Source: Microvelia longipes (Eukaryota > Arthropoda > Insecta > Hemiptera > Veliidae). Taken from it: 64,000 nucleotides of DNA. A program made the position numbers and the translations under genes. The stretch is from contig JACMZG010001877.1 of NCBI GenBank assembly GCA_018340805.1, positions 110,603 to 174,602 on the forward strand, given 5' to 3'. The number at the start of each line of letters is the position of its first letter. Within the stretch, counting starts at the first letter, position 1. The notes below the pieces were generated by a model. That model saw only the letters and a list, made by a program, of their open reading frames with translations. It did no database searches and was not told the DNA's origin. Shown here piece after piece: positions 22,387 through 34,269 of this stretch.

Positions 22387-22850
22387 CGTATAGGCGCTTT
22401 TAATATAGGTATAACAAAAATCAACAAATCTTTAATCGCCTAACAAATCTTAGGCGGGGTTTTAGCCTCCCTGCTTTAATAGCTTATGTTGGATTTATAC
22501 TTTATTGGGCTTTATAGGGGAGGGGGGCTAATATCAAATTAAGGTGGGTTCAAAGCTAGTGGTACTTCAATATCAAGCCCTCCAAGCCTCCCTAGAATCG
22601 CCTATGCCTGACAATCATAAAGAGGTGCGAATCTCGCGGACCTTAATTTAATTAATTTTAATGAATTAATTAATAATATAATTAATTTTCTAATTAATTT
22701 ACGTATTTAGGTCCATAAATCTGCGCCTACAATTCCGCTAGAGGCTGATGCCTATTTTGAATTATTTTTAGGCAGTTATGATAAATATATAGTGACAAAA
22801 AATAATAGCACGATTGTGATATGTGTTGTGTATTGAGGGGAGCAATGCTT
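22387..22850. other. No gene seen
   Basis: Includes a short region 22430-22620 with inverted cgccta/taggcg blocks and a low-complexity tract of aattaatt type at 22640-22700. No gene. Confidence 0.45.
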
Positions 22851-22854
22851 TTAG

Positions 22855-23425
22855 CGAATTTCCTTTGTGAAAAATTGATTAACAGAATAGACGTTATGGA
22901 GAGATTCGAATCTCGGGACATGATCAAAATCTGATTCAATGGTCCCTGACCTGGTGACGTCCTTATCCAGGTTTGCTGAGTCAGCAGCAGAGTTTTAAAA
23001 CATCGGCAAAGTATGTTATTATTTTTCGCCGCGGAATAGGAATTAAATGAAACCGGTCCGCATTCGGTTCGGCCACTTCAAGTGAATAAAACGTTAAAAA
23101 ACATAGTAATTTACCGGAAAAAATACGCTCTTTGAAAAATAAATTTCGATTAGGATGCCATTTTCAATGTTTTATAAGGCCTTAAATACAATAAAATCAT
23201 GGTTTGGCTTCGAACTCTAGAAGGGGCGATAATTTTTTATCGTTTTATTTACATTAAATTCATTTTTCACCACAACGCATTTCCTTTAAAACAAATGTAC
23301 ACAGAAAATGTTACAAGTAGTGCTTGATAATTGAGTATAAACCGGAACCTTATGCAAGAAACAGATTGCTAAGCACGGAAACACGCATTCCAAAGTAAAT
23401 TCGCAGGGCATGCGGATCATGGTAC
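22855..23425 (+). repeat. Dispersed repeat R3, copy 1
   Basis: Block order shared with 32575-33240: a T-arm-like palindrome gagattcgaatctcg (22900-22914), a tttttcgccgcgga block, gaaaccggtccgcattcgg, aatttaccggaaa, a taggatgccattttcaatg block, and the end ggaaacacgcattccaaag followed by gcatgcgg. The palindrome resembles a tRNA B box, but no convincing A box precedes it, so calling it a SINE would be premature. Confidence 0.65.
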
Positions 23426-24880
23426 CAGATTTTTTAAATGCAAATAGATCATACCTGAATCAATTTGACTCTTCTGAAGTCTCAAATAAGTTTATTTATA
23501 GGTAAGTCATCCCACGAGAAACTTTATGTTATTTTCTCCTTATGCCTATTTCATTGTAATACCATTATGTTGGCAATATTGTTAAAATACGTTGACATAG
23601 ACTTTAAAATTAGAGTCCCTCGTGTTATGTATCATTTCGAACACTATTTAAGTCAGACATGTCTATATTCATTTAAACATAGACGCAAGAATAAAAATAA
23701 CAAAAAATAATTTGTAAGAAGTGAGTAAAAGATTGATTTTGGCATTCTACATCCTAAGTTCAATATTTCTTAGTGGGATTTCTACATTTCTAGGCTTTTC
23801 TACAGAAAAAAGCTTTTTACTAAACTTTCGGAGATAGTCTCTAAGAACTGTAGAAAAAATGTAGAGAGGTAATATTTTGTAGACAAGATTTTTCTCTACA
23901 AAGCTGCACTGCACCTGACTTGCTTTTACTCTTTCACATTTATCTTTTGATTCTCTTCTACAGTACTACAAAGTATTCACTTTTTTACTTCCTCTCTGTC
24001 TTCTCATAGAGATGTAACATTAAAATAATTTATGATAAAAGGTAAAGAGGGAGGTAAGAAGGATTTATTCCCTACTTTTATCTGAATGTCCTGGAAAGGG
24101 AAAGAAAATCTTGTCTTTCTTTAACTCACTGAGGTTTCAGCTTTAAAACAGAGCTTTTTGGCTTTTTTACACAACTTAAAAAAATCTTTTCAACTTAATT
24201 TCTATCTTTGTAACTTTAAAATGTATAAAGCGCAATTTTTTTACCGAGTTGTTTAAGGATAGGAAAAAATTCGTGAAAGCTTGAAAAAACATAAGACTAA
24301 GAAAGTAATTAGTGAAAGAACTCAATTTGATCCAATTTTAAGCTAAACGATTATGTGAGTTTCTAATTAATTTTGTAAGTTGTCTTTTACTTCCACCTTG
24401 AATCTACTTCTTTTTTCTCGTTCATTTTGACTTGACTAAGTGAATCAAGGTACTCGAGCATCTAAACGAGTGCTTAATATTTCATGCCTTTTATTTGCTT
24501 TTAACTTTTACCTTCTTGGAGAAATTCCTTCGATAAATTAAATTATTCTTTCATTTGTTCCTTTTCTTGTTTCCTTTAAAAACTAAACTGAGTATAACAT
24601 GAAGATATTTCGAGGAAATTATTCATGCTTAACGACTAATTTGACGGAATGAATATAATGAATTTTAAAGTAGTAAAGTTGATTTGAAAATAAACATTTT
24701 AATTTATGTTTAATAAATATTAAGCAGCTTCAATAAAAGGTTACCAATATTATAATACAATAGGTTAACAGTAATGATAGTGAATCAAAATTTTGCCGCT
24801 TAGTTTTTGCTATAGTAACAAAATTTTTGGAGAAACACAAAAAAAAATTTAATTGTTTTTTTCTCATTTTTATCGTTGGT
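23426..24880. other. No gene seen
   Basis: AT-rich and unassigned. At 23800-23915 several tgtagag/ctctaca inverted blocks occur, reminiscent of the loop of the foldback at 3875-3936, but they are too short to classify. Confidence 0.45.
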
Positions 24881-25290
24881 ATATGAAAATACGGGCCTTC
24901 GGCCCGTAGCCGCTACGCGGCCCGGGGGCCTCCCTGTGGCCGCTTTGCGGCCACATTGTTGTTGTTTTGTATTATGTGTTGTTTCATTATTGTTCTTGTT
25001 ACATGGCATTTTGCCATGTATCTAGCGAATTTTCACAGCCTCTCCACTCAGGCCCGCTTCGCGGGCCTGAGTGGCTTTCTCACAAACTTGATTTTACTAA
25101 TTGAGATTTTATTAATACTCTATTATTAATAGTATGCTATAATATTAAAATTAAGAAGCATTATAAACAAAAATATATTATTCATGATTTTTGTTTTTAA
25201 ATAAAAATACCGTTTCCGTCACTAAAGATTGTCTGATTGAGCTGAAACCGGTCGCAATAGTTTTAGAATGACTTCGACCATATAAAGACA
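24880..25290 (+). repeat. HP repeat, copy B, best preserved
   Basis: Within 184 bp (24891-25074) lie five perfect hairpins, each with a 3-nt loop. They are acgggcc-ttc-ggcccgt (24891-24907), gccgc-tac-gcggc (24909-24921), tgtggccgc-ttt-gcggccaca (24935-24955), tacatggca-ttt-tgccatgta (25000-25020), and a 14-bp stem with loop ttc at 25044-25074. An AT-rich middle and the gattgtctgattgagctgaa, accggtcgcaatag end follow. No open frame or promoter was recognised. The compact GC stems contrast sharply with the AT-rich surroundings. Confidence 0.8.
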
Positions 25291-25394
25291 ACTTCAACTC
25301 TTACTTACATTTATGATTGTTTATAGAATTTAAAGAAAAATGTCAAAATTTTTTTTTGTAAACAAATTGTTTATTTGAGTAAAATCTTAACGTT

Positions 25395-25615
25395 AAAAAA
25401 AATATTCATGATTATTTAAAATAAAAATACCGTTTGCGTCACTTAGGATTGTCCGATTGAGCTGAAACTGGTCGCATTCGTTTTAGAATAACTTCGATCA
25501 TATAAAGTCTACTTCGATGTTCTTCCTCTTTACGGGTCTGCTTCGCTCGGCGTGGTTCAGTGGAAGCCATTTTTGCCCTGTCTCTCTGGGACAGTAGGCT
25601 TACCATGATGGAGCA
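25395..25615 (+). repeat. HP repeat, duplicated 3' part
   Basis: Repeats the end of copy B from about 25190 with changes: aaataaaaataccgtttgcg, then gattgagctgaaactggtcg, then on into cgtggttcagtggaagcc and ctctctgggacagtaggctt as in copy A. It therefore supplies the 3' part that copy B lacks, and the two may be one element with an internal insertion and duplication. Confidence 0.6.
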
Positions 25616-25789
25616 AGAGGTAGAGGTCTCTCTTTTATACTATATCCCCACCCTCTAACACTACTGACCCCAACAGATATTGTACGAGTCTTTGACCTAG
25701 ACGAATACATATATACAAGATTATATATATATGTATACCAATTGCGCCATTTGTGATGGTTCGATTGAGCTGAAATTGGTCTTAATCGA

Positions 25790-26037
25790 TTCAGCTAGCC
25801 GTCTACCTAAATACTAGATACTTTGTTTTAAAGCCATTTCAAGTTTCAAATTTTTTTTTTTCATGACGTCATAACTTTGGTTGATGACGTCATAATGTTT
25901 TTATAAACAATAGGCCTCGTAACCTCCACAACATCTCGCGATTTGCAAAGTTTCGTTTCAATTTGAGAACGCCTTCGAGAGGTATCGTTCGCCATACGAA
26001 AGGGTAGAAACTCTTACATACATATATATACATATAC

Positions 26038-26089
<52 letters not shown>

Positions 26090-26190
26090 AAACTTTTTTC
26101 GGACATATATTTTTGTTATCAGGAAGCCAATAGGAACCGATTCCACTCACACTTCCGTCATCCGAACAACCTCATAAGCGTCATTTTCAT
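25790..26190 (-). repeat. TA-tract repeat, inverted copy
   Basis: Reverse complement of the repeat at 14150-14480: aaacaataggcctcgtaacc, tgcaaagtttcgtttcaatt, gtatcgttcgccatacgaa, a TA tract at 26018-26088, then ggaagccaataggaaccgat. The TA tract is at the same place in both copies. Confidence 0.75.
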
Positions 26191-26267
26191 TATGAAAATT
26201 CGCTAAAAGTATTGGTATTTAAAAAAAATCCGAAACCGGGATTTCACTTTAATTATCCATTTTATGT

Positions 26268-27215
26268 GTTTTAAGACCTTCTGAGTGGTTTTCACAAAGT
26301 TGTCTGTCTATATATTAGTGTCATTTATCATCGTACCTCACGTCGCTTTTATGTTAAAAAGATGAAAACTGATACAAAAAACAATTTTTAGATCTAGCTG
26401 TGCTATCCAGAAAATATTTTTATGACGTCATTAATCCGCAATAATGACTCAGTAAATTTCAAAAACATAATATGCGGAAAAAAGATGCAATCGATTTGAG
26501 ATTTAGCCCGAATTTAGACTTATATGTGAACGCAAGATCAACGTATATGTGGCAAGTTTTATCGTATTATCAGCATTAGTTCAATTTTTATCGAGTAACT
26601 TGTATATGATGGTAAAAGATTGAAAAATATTCAATTGTGTGAAAATTTGTCACAAGGATGCTTTTTTATGTAATAAATAAGTAGACTAAATTTTGTTTCA
26701 ATGCGGTAAGTATATCTACGGGTTTTGTTGGACCATCAAAGTCAAGATTCTTCGAACGAGTTTAGTGCCTGGATGGGTTATCGCTGGAAATAAAACTAAT
26801 GTGTTTGCTATCTGAAGACAAGCGAAGCAAGTTCAAAGACGTGTTGAAGTAAAAATTTGGCAATTTTTAGCTATTGAGAAGGTAGCTTCGCTCGTTCTAA
26901 AGTAGTGAAGATGATTTATGATTTTTTGATGTAATTAATGAGGTTATTCACGTCATAACAAATAAATTCTATATAGCAAAACTAGACCTAAAGAATTATG
27001 TTTATACTAAGTTTCAACGTTTTAGCATAAGCACACTGGGATTTGTGATAATAAAAGATACACACAAACACCAATTTTTTTTCCGGTAGAATTTTTTACC
27101 AAGATACTTAGACCTCTTAAAACACATGAGAATAATAATTCAGGTTAAACCCTGGGTTCGGGATTTTGATTCAAACACAATAAATTGTACTATTCCTCAT
27201 TTATACCTACAGTAT
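26268..27215. repeat. R1 pair, tail to tail
   Basis: A + copy (26268-26885: ctgagtggttttcacaaagt through gaagacaagcgaagcaagtt) abuts a - copy (26886-27215: agcttcgctcgttct through caaacacaataaattgtac and the palindromic start). The pair is a large inverted repeat with no spacer. It may be two insertions or one rearranged element. Confidence 0.65.
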
Positions 27216-27299
27216 AAATGATCATAGTAAGTAAATATATTGTAAATATATAAACAATAAAAGTATTGTGCTTGCAAAAACATCCCATACTCGAATGTC

Positions 27300-27640
27300 A
27301 CCTGAAAGTGTTTTTAAGTCCTCCTACGTTATTTTCCCAAAGTTGTCTGTCTGTGAGTGTGCGAGGGTCTGTTATAATCGTAGCTTCCATCGTATGTACG
27401 CTATAGAGTTAAAACTTGGCACAAATATCAATCTTTATGAGTAGAAGAAACATCGAGCATGGTCAGGAGCCTGGATGGGTGACTGAACGGATATAGTTAC
27501 TATCTGAGGACGAGGGGAGCCGAAGACGAGTTGCAATAAATTTAACTATTTGTATATTCTGAAGATGAGCAAAGCAAGTTCGAAATTAGGATGATGAGCT
27601 AAGCGAATCCGATGTTATAGGAAAAAGTTTTCGATTTTTT
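27300..27640 (+). repeat. R1 copy with internal deletion
   Basis: Starts with the gttattttcccaaagttgtctg block and jumps from the gagttaaaacttggcacaaa block to the cctggatgggtgactgaacg part, then gacgaggggagccgaag and gatgagcaaagcaagttcg, ending gaaaaagttttcgatttttt. Confidence 0.6.
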
Positions 27641-27699
27641 CTAATATACACACGTAATAATTAAGGAAAAGTAAACATTATCATGATAAACTAATGAGG

Positions 27700-27870
27700 C
27701 TTCGTGGTTACTGACATGAAGATAAAGTTAATTCAGTAGAATCTGTGTCAAGGTAGATGATGAATCCGACAATGTTTGACTTTCACTCGGTGGAATCCGT
27801 GTCGAGGTAGATGATGAATCCGACGATGTTTTACATTCACTGTCAGAGGCATTTTCAGGATGAGCACACT
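27700..27870 (-). repeat. Degenerate relative of the 3.7-kb foldback arm
   Basis: On the minus strand, ctgaaaatgcctctgacagt and cgtcggattcatcatctacc correspond to the arm at 3937-4068. The segment aggtagatgatgaatccgac occurs twice about 54 bp apart (a local tandem duplication). The hammerhead-like core strands are broken here (CTGAAAA). Confidence 0.55.
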
Positions 27871-29160
27871 TTGCTCTACTGCTAAACTAAACATTGTATG
27901 GTGTAAATGATAATAAAGTAAAAACATAAAAATATTTTTTTTGTGTTCCTAAATAATAATAATTTGACTACGAATGATATTAATTAAAATTAATTTATAA
28001 TTCTAACTTAACAATCTGCCAATTGTGAGTAAGAAAATAAACGACGAAGTATTTTTTTCTCATTTTACTTCTTTGTTAACATTTTCTTAATTGTTACTCA
28101 AAAATTTCCTACCTTCGACCGAAGCGTTTCTGAAATAACTCTAATAGATTACCTTTATATTTTGAGGTTTAAAGGCGTCAGACTAACGTGACACAATCTT
28201 TAGGCGACCTGAAAGAACCTAGCAAAAAAAAGTCAAAATAAGGTACAATGTAATACAATGCTTGGGTAATACATAGTTAGGATCTCCATATTCATCCTAA
28301 AGTTCCTGACTAAGTTATTAAAGAAAGTTACGTAGAAGGAGTACCAAAATTGTTTTTATTAAAGTGTGTGTGTTTTTAAAAGTGCCATAAATAACAGAAT
28401 TTTCTTATATTTACCGTTTACTCTTATCTTCAAATAAATAAAGATTTATTTGAGTTAAACTTAACATAAATCTTTTCTTACTTCTGTTCTATTAATATTT
28501 TAATTGAAAACGGGAATTTTCTATTTATGCAAAAGAAAGCGGTTTTTCTATAGAGTTATTAAATATTAATGAAGAGGTGAAATTTGTTTCTAAGCGGCTC
28601 CTTCGGTTTCCCGGGGATTGCCGGCACTTTGAACCCCTTTAATTCTCACATTAATAATCCGCTATGAATAATAATATTTCATTTTCAAATAAATTGTTTT
28701 CCATCATATAAAAACGTCATGTTTTATAAAAATTTGTCAACTTGATTTAAATAAGAAAAGGCTGTATTTTTATAAATGGAAATTTTTCTTTAAAAAACAT
28801 GTCAAGTTGCTTAAGGGTTATTTACACTTCATTTATATGATTGTACGAACGTTTTCTGTATTATTTATTTCACGCGAGATCATACATTTTTTGTTAGAAT
28901 AATATGGGGATTTACTAATCAATGTATGTAAAAGATTAATAGAATTCAGTGTTTTAAATTCAGTTATTAATGCTCTAAGAATGAGCTAGTATTTAATAGT
29001 ATTTAGGATGGAATAGAATATATTAGCATTTAGTTCGTACCTAATAAATAAATGAACATTATTTACCTCATTAACGATTAAATTCGAATGGCTTATAAAA
29101 ATGCGACTATTTTATTAAATCTCAAAATTGAGATTTTTATGTTTTGAGACACCAGTTTAA
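27871..29160. other. No gene seen
   Basis: AT-rich and unassigned. Confidence 0.5.
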
Positions 29161-29175
29161 AAAAAGTTAGATATA

Positions 29176-29633
29176 GGTTCCGCATACCGGGTGAATTCCC
29201 TTTGAAATGCGTGTTTTCGTGCTTAACAATCCATTTGTTACTTAAGTTACTAGCTTATGGTTTATAACTTGAGCAGTTACTTAATTATCAAACACTACTC
29301 ACCTCATTTTTTATGTTTTTTTTTTTAAAATGCCCTTAATTTTGTTGTAATTTTGTAATAGTGTTTAACCTGTTGGTTATAAAAACTATGCCTCTGAAAT
29401 TGATAGTACACACCATTGTTCACACTAGTTCAAAGCTTATGTAGTGATTATTTTCATAGGTTTTAGCGCATTTCCTTTGATAAATACAGAAAAAAAAGTT
29501 ACGAATAGTGCTATATAATTGAGTAATTGCTTAAGTTATAAAGTATAAGCCGGATCTTACGTAAGAATTTGATAGTTTAGCTCGGAAACACGCATTCCAT
29601 AGGAAATTTGCCCGGCATGCGGAACCCGGCGCA
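29176..29633. repeat. Foldback of two R3 ends
   Basis: The left arm 29176-29305 (ggttccgcataccgggtgaa, then gaaatgcgtgttttcgtgct) is the inverted, diverged copy of the right arm, about 29500-29633 (ggaaacacgcattccatagg, then gcatgcggaacccgg). Arms are about 130 bp at roughly 70-75% identity, with about 195 bp between them. Each arm matches the R3 3' end at 23300-23425. Either R3 has long terminal inverted repeats or two ends inserted head to head. Confidence 0.6.
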
Positions 29634-29774
29634 AGTATTATTTTTTAGTTATAAACTTGTATAATGTAAATAATAGGAAAAAACAGTCGATAAAAAATAG
29701 TCGTCCTTACCAGGAGAAAATTTGCCCCACGCCAAGATTTTTTTGGAACCTGTGACGCTAAAACGTTGCCATTT

Positions 29775-29820
29775 GATGAAAAAGTGGGTGTTGCACCCAC
29801 TTTGTTGCTATTGCAACGCT
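29775..29820 (+). other. Two small adjacent hairpins
   Basis: aaagtgggtg-ttg-cacccacttt (perfect 10-bp stem), followed by gttgc-tatt-gcaac. They are isolated, with no transcript context and no following T-run typical of a terminator. Confidence 0.4.
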
Positions 29821-30424
29821 TTCCCTCCTTTTAGGAGGCAGTAAAGCAAAATAATCTGATTAAATGTATTTTTGTCTTTTTAGTAAAAATGTATTTTAAA
29901 TAAACTTCTATTGCATTATATCTGGTTATTTCTAAACTTTGGTATGTGTCTGCATTCCGCCGTTTCTAGTTTCAAAGTTAGAAACCACCACGAACTAAAA
30001 ACTATTTGGCAGTTAAGTTTTGGCATTTAACTTGAATATCGTAGACAGTACAGTTGTGTAGTTTGTTTTGGGATTAAAACTTGGTTTTAGTCCACTAATG
30101 TAGCCAGTTCCTAGACAAATGCAGGAGAGAAGTTCTTTCCAAAAGAAGATACATTATTTTCCTGACAGATATTATACTTTTCTTTATCCACTTAATCTCA
30201 TACTCACACCAAGATACATCCTCTCACACATATATATGTATATACATATATATTTGAAAACAATTTATCTTCCTACGTCAGACAACAGCAGAACGTTAAT
30301 GAAAAATTCTGATATAAATTTATTACTGAAGTAATAATGTGAAAGTAATGAATTACGAATTATGTTGCTTGCTTATCTTAATTTTGTTAAAAAAGTTGTC
30401 TTAAAGAAATTAGCAAAAACCGGG
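29821..30424. other. No gene seen
   Basis: AT-rich and unassigned. Confidence 0.5.
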
Positions 30425-30990
30425 TATGGGGTTTCACAGAACTTTTCCTCATTACGTCGGATTCGCTACGCTCATCCTCCCTACTTCAGACTCATGTCTT
30501 CAGACAGAAATGTTGATTCATTTAAATTGTGACATGAATGTATTCATACATAGGGTTCTACAAATGTGCTACGTTTTATGTCATTATCAGCATAAGCTCA
30601 AGTTTTATCGATTAAATTTATGCTTTTTAAAAAAAATCCAATAAAGTTAAAATTCGGCGCAACCATGTAGCTTAATGTTGGAAATAAGTTTGCTAAAGTT
30701 TATTTTATTAATAATAATAATAATAATGCCTGTTTAGAGCCTTGCGGCCCATCAGGGATAACACCTGCGGGAACCACTTTAAGTGGTAGGGGCAACCGTT
30801 ACGCTCAAACGGTGATAATTTATTTGAACAATAATCTTATAAAATGATAGGGTAACCTGGGATGCGAACCCTAGACCTCCATGGTGTCAAATGCAAATAT
30901 TTTTAATATGGCTCTTATACCTACGGATTTTGTTGGATCACAAATTTTAGGCACCATTGAGGTATGCTAGAGCCCTAACCGCTGGGAAAA
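30425..30990 (+). repeat. R1 copy interrupted by a SINE
   Basis: Starts with a short minus-strand R1 piece (gaacttttcctcattacgtc, gattcgctacgctcatcct), then + R1 blocks (ttatgtcattatcagcataa) up to the SINE. It resumes after the SINE with cctacggattttgttggatc and aggcaccattgagg. Confidence 0.6.
30712..30893 (-). mobile_element. tRNA-derived SINE, head truncated
   Basis: Same family as 21841-22082: taataataatgcctgtttag, cggcccatcagggataacac, aacctgggatgcgaaccct (B box) and agacctccatggtgtcaaat. The tRNA-like head stops before the A box. It sits inside an R1 copy, so it postdates it. Confidence 0.8.
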
Positions 30991-30994
30991 AACA

Positions 30995-31440
30995 AATGTT
31001 TTAACTATCTAGCACATATGTTAATCTTATACATGGCTAACATCATTTGCATCATTTTCCCGTTTATTATGATTATTCGAAATTTTTGCGGAGTCTTTAT
31101 TGTTGTTTAACATTTTTTTTCCGAAAAGCACAACTACAGCGGAAGACTGATTTTTGTACAAAGTTTAGGATTTTTTTTAGTTGTTAGGGTTTGGTTTCTT
31201 GATTTTTTTGAGGCTATGGGGAATAATTAATTTGATTAACGAATTGAAGTGTATTTATTATATTTTTTTAATTTTGAGAAGAGCAGAGTCTTAAATAATT
31301 CAGTCTTGTCTTCGATATCTTCAGTCTTGTCTTATTAGGAGGCCTACAAAACGCCAAATTTCGTTTTCATTCCGGTTTCGGATTTTTTCGCAAACACAAT
31401 ACTTTTCCTATATATCTACGGTATAAATGAGGAAAAATAA
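30995..31440 (-). repeat. R1 copy, reverse orientation
   Basis: On the minus strand it begins with the palindromic start (ttcctcatttataccgtag, then ggaaaagtattgtgtttgc). It runs through the aaactttgtacaaaaatcag and cgctgtagttgtgcttttc blocks. With the + copy just before, it forms another tail-to-tail pair. Confidence 0.6.
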
Positions 31441-32570
31441 TATGTTGATTACAACTTGTCGTAGCTGGGATTAACCTAATAAAACATCTAAATGTCGATG
31501 ACTTTACTGCATCCTAATGTATGTGTTATTTTTTTACAATTAATATAACAGAGGACAAACCGATATAATTCTTTAGCGATATAATTCATAAATTTTAAAA
31601 ATAAAACAAAATAATTATATTAAATGATTGTAATTTTACATATTTTTAAATGATGGTGTATAAAATATTTATAAAAATATATACGGCGAAGGAAGTAGAA
31701 TAGCTTTTTAAGTTTAAACGTGTATAAAAATATAAGTCAAATATTCAAATAAATAAAATAAAAACATATTTATAGATCTAAAGACGTAAATAAATTAGAA
31801 ACTTTGGTTTGATAAATAAGTTTTCTAATGAAATTTTAACCTGTTAGATAAAAGTGAAGTTTAGGTAAACTAAGTCCTGTACATACTTAGTCTAAATCTA
31901 CTTTGAATTATTTTAGAGCCGGAAAAAAGTTAATTTTAAAGTTTTAATGTGTTTAGATTACTTAATAGTGGAAAGCGGAGACTGGTTTTATTTATAGAGC
32001 AAGTTGTATTTCGTTGTGTCAGGTTCTCGCATTAATCTGTCTGTAAGAGGGAGCAATTCTTAGGAACAAAGTTTTAAGAAGAGGCAATTGCTTGGAATTG
32101 GTTTAGCAACAAAACTAGGACAAAAACAAATAAAAAGACAATACAACTTTTTACTAAAAGGAGTCCTTTTTGAAATAACTTTCCTGCGTCTCTAAGGAGC
32201 ATTGAAAAACAAATCACTATCTGATAGAATTAGATTTTAACCAATTTATATTAAAGAGGAAACACAGTACTTGATAGGCCAATTGCTGGTTTTAAAGAAC
32301 AGGGAATCAGCCTTGGAACCTTGCTTCTATATCGTTGCTCTTAATTTAAGTATCATATTTTAAACTTCACCCCAAAAAAAGATTAAGCCACAGATAAATA
32401 TCACTGATCAAAAACAGTGATATGCGCTAAACTATGTGTCTAAAGCCACCATGTCCGAAAATGCTTTTGTACGGTTTCTTAAAATTTGAACGATTATTGG
32501 AAAAACATTTTCTGAAGATGGTTAGAGTATTACTGAATTTATAGTATAATTTAGTATTACTCTGACCATC
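31441..32570. other. No gene seen
   Basis: AT-rich and unassigned. Confidence 0.5.
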
Positions 32571-32574
32571 CAAA

Positions 32575-33240
32575 GCTGTTGATATCGTGGCATAAAAAGT
32601 TAACAGAGGTTAAAAGGACCTTTTTCGATTTATACGATAGGATAGGCGTCATGGCGGGAGTCGAATCCCGTATCACGACACATATACCGTTTCAGAGATT
32701 CCTGATAACAAAAAAATACGTTTGGCGAAACTTACGTGTATCGTTAACCCTGTTTGCCGAGTCAAACAATTTTTCAAAATATCGGTATAATAAAGGGTTC
32801 ATATTTTTCGCCGCGAAAAACGTCCCTAAATCGAATGAAACAGTTCCAAAATCGATACGACTATTTTAAGTGACCATAAAGTTGAAGAAGATATGGTAAA
32901 TTACCGGAAATCAAAATTACTTATGAAATTTAATTTAATCAATCATTTTTTAATCAAAATTTATATGAAATAAAAATTTCGAGTAGGATGTCGTTTTCAA
33001 TGTATTTTGGGGCCACTGAATCGATTAAAACCGGGTTAAAGCCAATGTTAGAGGCATAGTTTTGTATAAACAACTGAATGATTATGTGCTTTTCCTGACA
33101 AAATGAGCAGTACTTGATATTTTAGTAACTGCTTGGGTTTTAAATTATAAAATGGAACCTTAAGCAATATAGAAAAGCGCATTTTAAAGGAAATTCGCCC
33201 GGCATGTGGTCCGCCACGCTAGAATTTTATATAAATTCAG
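32575..33240 (+). repeat. Dispersed repeat R3, copy 2, longest
   Basis: A T-arm-like gcgggagtcgaatcccgt occurs at about 32655-32672, preceded by a tRNA-D-arm-like gtggcataaaaagttaacag at about 32586. Then come tttttcgccgcgaaa, a gaatgaaacagttcc block, gtaaattaccggaaat, aggatgtcgttttcaatgt, and the end aaggaaattcgcccggcatg. The putative A and B boxes are spaced about 70 bp, too wide for a plain tRNA. The 96-codon open frame here is a chance frame in the repeat. Confidence 0.6.
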
Positions 33241-33244
33241 GTAG

Positions 33245-34269
33245 AATTGTTATATAGATTCAGGTGCTTGACAACTGTTCTTATCAATTATTTGTTTAAT
33301 AGTTATTAACTTTAATTTCTATTAAAACGTTAATTAAGTAGGTCAATTCGATAAATCTCACAAATCAAACTGTCAACACGTAGTAATAAGGACAAACAAA
33401 CTTACTCATAACGTTTCTCGGAGAAGAACTCTTCTTGCATGCGGCACAAGAGCAGAAAAGAAAATGTATTCCTTTTATTTTCGGTACTAGCGTGCCGAAT
33501 GAAAGAAGAATTCTTCTACAACAATGTAAAGACGTATTATCAATGCATTTTGACTGACGTAATGTCTGTCCAAACTATTTTATTAAAACACTCTGAAAAT
33601 CCTCTGCATAAAATTCAAATAATGAAATATATTGCTCATTGTATTCTAAATTAAAAAAATCATTACAATTCAAACAATTTTTTTGATAAAAGAGATTTAA
33701 GTTTTCAATTATTGATTTGTATTAGTTTTTTAAGATAAAATTCTAGGAATTATATTAAAAATTAAAATGAATGCAAAAATTAATAAATGCATATTATACA
33801 TTCATATGTACATTTTTAAATCTAGTAAAAATAATAGGTATGTTTATATGTAATATTTAAAATATAAACTTATATTTGACGAAATAAAAAATTGGTTTTA
33901 TTTTATTTAGGTACGAAATAGAGTGAAAAATTAAATTAAAATTATATTTTTTGAATAACTGATGTAAAAGAAAATGTTTTGTTGAATCAATATATTTATT
34001 AAACTCAAAGGAATTGAAATTTTACGCAGTTCTAGATTATTACAGTGAACGTATTAAAGGGATTTCATTTATCAGGCGCCCAACCCTTTGTTATACCGAT
34101 GGTGTGTTGAAAGTATTGTTGATTTTTTAGTCCGTATTATCACTAGGATAACATTAAATGGAAAAGTATTAGTGCTATATTTATACGGCGACCTCGGGGA
34201 AAATTTCCTAAATGTTTGTTCTTGTATAAAACTCCGGTTAAATCCTCTCAACTTTAGATTTTAAAGGGC
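33245..34269. other. No gene seen
   Basis: AT-rich and unassigned. The short open frame near 33440 has no recognisable similarity. Confidence 0.5.

Noticed and set aside
29775..29820. Rho-independent-type terminator
   Set aside because: A eukaryotic context, no T-tract after the stem and no gene upstream.
32579..32869. 96-codon open frame
   Set aside because: It lies in repeat R3 and is not conserved in the other R3 copy.
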